This document shows positions 62,657 through 64,000 of a DNA stretch of 64,000 nucleotides, piece after piece; within the stretch, counting starts at the first letter, position 1, and each line of letters starts with the position of its first letter. The position numbers and the translations under genes were made by a program. The notes under the pieces are model-generated. The model was not told the DNA's origin, ran no database searches, and saw only the letters and a program-made list of their open reading frames with translations. The stretch is from Niastella populi (GTDB lineage Bacteria > Bacteroidota > Bacteroidia > Chitinophagales > Chitinophagaceae): contig NZ_LWBP01000199.1 in the NCBI RefSeq assembly GCF_002078015.1, positions 1 through 64,000 of the forward strand. Direction: 5' to 3'.

Positions 62657-63163
62657 TTAAGCGTTTAATGATGCAAATTTTTGTTTCAGTATTTTTTTAA
62701 TGCGCCCAATGCGCGTAGATACATTGGTTTCAGAAATGCCTGTTATTTCGGCGATCTCCTGTTGGCTTTTTTCTTCCAGGTACAACAACACCAACGCCTT
62801 GTCGAGTTCTTTCAGTTCTCCGATAAACTGGTTCAGGTAGCTGATCTGTTTGCCGGTTTCACCGCCGTTGTTTTCATCTGCCAGGTCAAAGATGTTATCG
62901 GGCAAAGGATTGGTAAGCTGTTTACGGCGGTTTTCCCTGCGGTAGAAGGAGATGGCTACATTCAGGGCTATGCGGTACATCCAGGTTGTATATTTATATT
63001 TATCATTATACTGGTCGAACGATCTCCATAACTGTACAATGATCTCCTGTATAAGGTCCTTTCTGTCTTCTGAATGCATACAGTAAGCATTGGCAACCTT
63101 ATAAATGATACCCTTGTTTGTTTCAATCAATGAAAGAAATATGGCTGGTTGTTCTGATAACAT
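62657..63163 (-). CDS. ECF RNA polymerase sigma factor
   Basis: The product has 168 residues from ATG 63163 (MLSEQPAIFLSLIETNKG); the frame opens to 63265, but the upstream codons are not protein-like. Region 2 is GIIYKVANAYCMHSEDRKDLIQEIIVQLWRSFDQY; region 4 is LYLEEKSQQEIAEITGISETNVSTRIGRIK with a helix-turn-helix. It is of the general ECF type that works with a membrane anti-sigma factor, not FecR; the adjacent gene at 61999 fills that role. The signal sensed is unknown. Confidence 0.92.
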   Translation of the reverse strand: MLSEQPAIFLSLIETNKGIIYKVANAYCMHSEDRKDLIQEIIVQLWRSFDQYNDKYKYTTWMYRIALNVAISFYRRENRRKQLTNPLPDNIFDLADENNGGETGKQISYLNQFIGELKELDKALVLLYLEEKSQQEIAEITGISETNVSTRIGRIKKILKQKFASLNA

Positions 63164-63438
63164 GGAAAAAGTTGCCGGGAAAAGGCTTTTATTATTATTC
63201 GCAACAGCATCGGAAATATCACAGGAAGCTAAAAAATTTATTAGGCACCTGACAGGGATGGTCAAAATAACCTGCCATACCTGGTGTAAATGGGTATTAT
63301 GCGGTTTTACCTTTTTAAGTTGGCAGTCTGACTACCTGCAGGCATTGCCCCAGGGGCATTTACATCATTAAAGTGAACAAACAAAATATTGAAACATGTT
63401 TAAAGCTGGTAAAACAGTAACCATTTCGAACGCATTCG

Positions 63439-63474
63439 AAAAAGACCGTTTCCGGTTTCGGAAACGGTCTTTTT
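63439..63474. terminator. Strong bidirectional hairpin terminator
   Basis: A stem AAAAAGACCGTTTCC pairs with GGAAACGGTCTTTTT around a GGTTTC loop. It is not adjacent to any confirmed gene end, so it may end a small RNA or leader transcript. Confidence 0.75.
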
Positions 63475-63618
63475 CTTTCGCTTTTGCGTGATTATGCGGC
63501 CAACGTATGGTTAAACGAAATAATGCAAACGATTGCGTAAGCAAAAAGCCTCAAAACAGGTTAAAAAAACTTAAACATTTAGTAAAACAACTTACTTTAT
63601 GTTATTACATTTGGATGC

Positions 63619-63626
63619 TAAGTTTG
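63619..63626 (+). promoter_or_regulatory. -7 element for the right-edge sigma gene
   Basis: TAAGTTTG is an exact TAnnTTTG match, seven bases upstream of the ATG at 63633. The predicted start site falls at or beside the ATG, implying a leaderless mRNA. Confidence 0.5.
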
Positions 63627-63632
63627 CGCCAT

Positions 63633-64000
63633 ATGAATGTACAGCCAATTGTTCCCGAAGACGGCGAATTATTGCTGCAGTTGAAACAAGGGGACCGTAT
63701 TGCTTTCGATGAGATTTTTAACCGCTTTGCCGATCCAATCCATACGTATATACGCGTACGGCTGAATGGGTCGGAAGAGGCAGACGATGTTTTGCAGGAA
63801 GTTTTCATACGCCTGTGGAACAAACGTCAGTCTATCGTAATCCATACTTCTTTCCGCAATTACCTATATACCATCGTGCAGCATTGCATCAGCGATCACC
63901 AGCGGGCTTCCAAACGCAAAAGGTATACGCTTCCAGAAGAAATGCCCGAGCGCACTGAAGGAAGGCCCCTGCCCGATGAGCAGTACCAATACAAACAGGC
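63633..64000 (+). CDS. ECF RNA polymerase sigma factor (partial, N-terminal part)
   Basis: The frame opens at ATG 63633 (MNVQPIVPEDGELLLQLKQG) and runs off the right edge after about 122 residues. Region 2 is seen in AFDEIFNRFADPIHTYIRVRL and ADDVLQEVFIRLWNKRQSI, followed by FRNYLYTIVQHCISDHQRAS, typical of the Bacteroidota sigma factors that pair with FecR and SusC. Region 4 is outside. A further polysaccharide-utilisation locus may therefore begin just beyond the window. Confidence 0.88.
   Translation, partial: MNVQPIVPEDGELLLQLKQGDRIAFDEIFNRFADPIHTYIRVRLNGSEEADDVLQEVFIRLWNKRQSIVIHTSFRNYLYTIVQHCISDHQRASKRKRYTLPEEMPERTEGRPLPDEQYQYKQ

Larger units (their letters stand above)
63164..63632. 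other. Intergenic region, 469 bases
   Basis: It holds a perfect hairpin with T tracts on both strands (63439-63474), an open 31-codon frame across it (ATG 63395 to TGA 63490, weak) and the -7 element of the downstream sigma gene. No other gene is seen. Confidence 0.5.

Overview
The window looks like a chromosomal segment of a Bacteroidota bacterium, most likely family Chitinophagaceae (Niastella/Chitinophaga-like). The reasons are: three TonB-linked outer-membrane systems (two SusC/SusD pairs and one receptor with a DUF4249 lipoprotein); two complete ECF-sigma/FecR pairs; many lipoproteins with very short signal peptides; a secreted metalloprotease with a type IX secretion C-terminal domain; scarce Shine-Dalgarno sequences; and several promoters with the Bacteroidota -7 element TAnnTTTG. 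No rRNA, tRNA, CRISPR array, transposase or phage gene was recognised. Taxonomy is inferred from gene content only.

Layout. 1-5.2 kb: the 5' part of trehalose-6-phosphate synthase, a DUF202 membrane protein, two small proteins that appear lineage-specific, a GH43 glycosidase and an RRM RNA-binding protein with a clear terminator. 5.4-14.8 kb: a four-PAS sensor kinase, a methyltransferase, an epoxide hydrolase divergent from an SDR/Crp pair, an exported RidA and an orphan TPR histidine kinase. 14.9-18.1 kb: a large secreted reprolysin-like protease with tandem Fn3 repeats. 18.3-26.3 kb: locus A, made of sigma/FecR (minus strand) divergent from SusC/SusD and a TlpA-like thiol oxidoreductase, with no glycosidase. 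26.3-28.2 kb: a PLC-like phosphodiesterase and a TonB/MORN protein. 28.2-32.5 kb: one very large protein, a P-loop NTPase with two membrane helices between Walker A and Walker B and a long helical C-terminal half; it stands alone in visibly AT-richer DNA.

33-39.4 kb: DUF2200, a beta-helix lipoprotein, a small dimeric alpha/beta-barrel protein, a B12-type radical SAM protein, an unknown protein and a DUF1573 protein. 39.5-50.1 kb: locus B, a complete polysaccharide-utilisation locus with sigma, FecR, SusC, SusD, a GH18 endo-acting glycosidase and two DUF1735 surface lipoproteins (one with LamG, one with a discoidin-like domain). Its order resembles N-glycan-releasing loci of Bacteroides. 50.3-59.8 kb: a FtsX-type permease, a probably frameshifted lipoprotein gene, a TonB receptor/DUF4249 pair and a GH78 alpha-L-rhamnosidase. 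60-64 kb: DUF2461, a HxlR regulator divergent from an azoreductase across a phased operator array, an ECF sigma with a membrane partner, and the start of another ECF sigma running off the end.

How it works together: two SusCD loci, a TonB receptor/DUF4249 pair and a rhamnosidase point to capture and breakdown of glycans from outside, each SusCD locus run by its own sigma/FecR trans-envelope switch. The remaining genes are housekeeping, stress and signalling functions. The most intriguing elements are the KAP-like membrane NTPase, the 18-bp phased operator array between hxlR and the azoreductase gene, and repeats that have been accommodated inside a FecR coding sequence.
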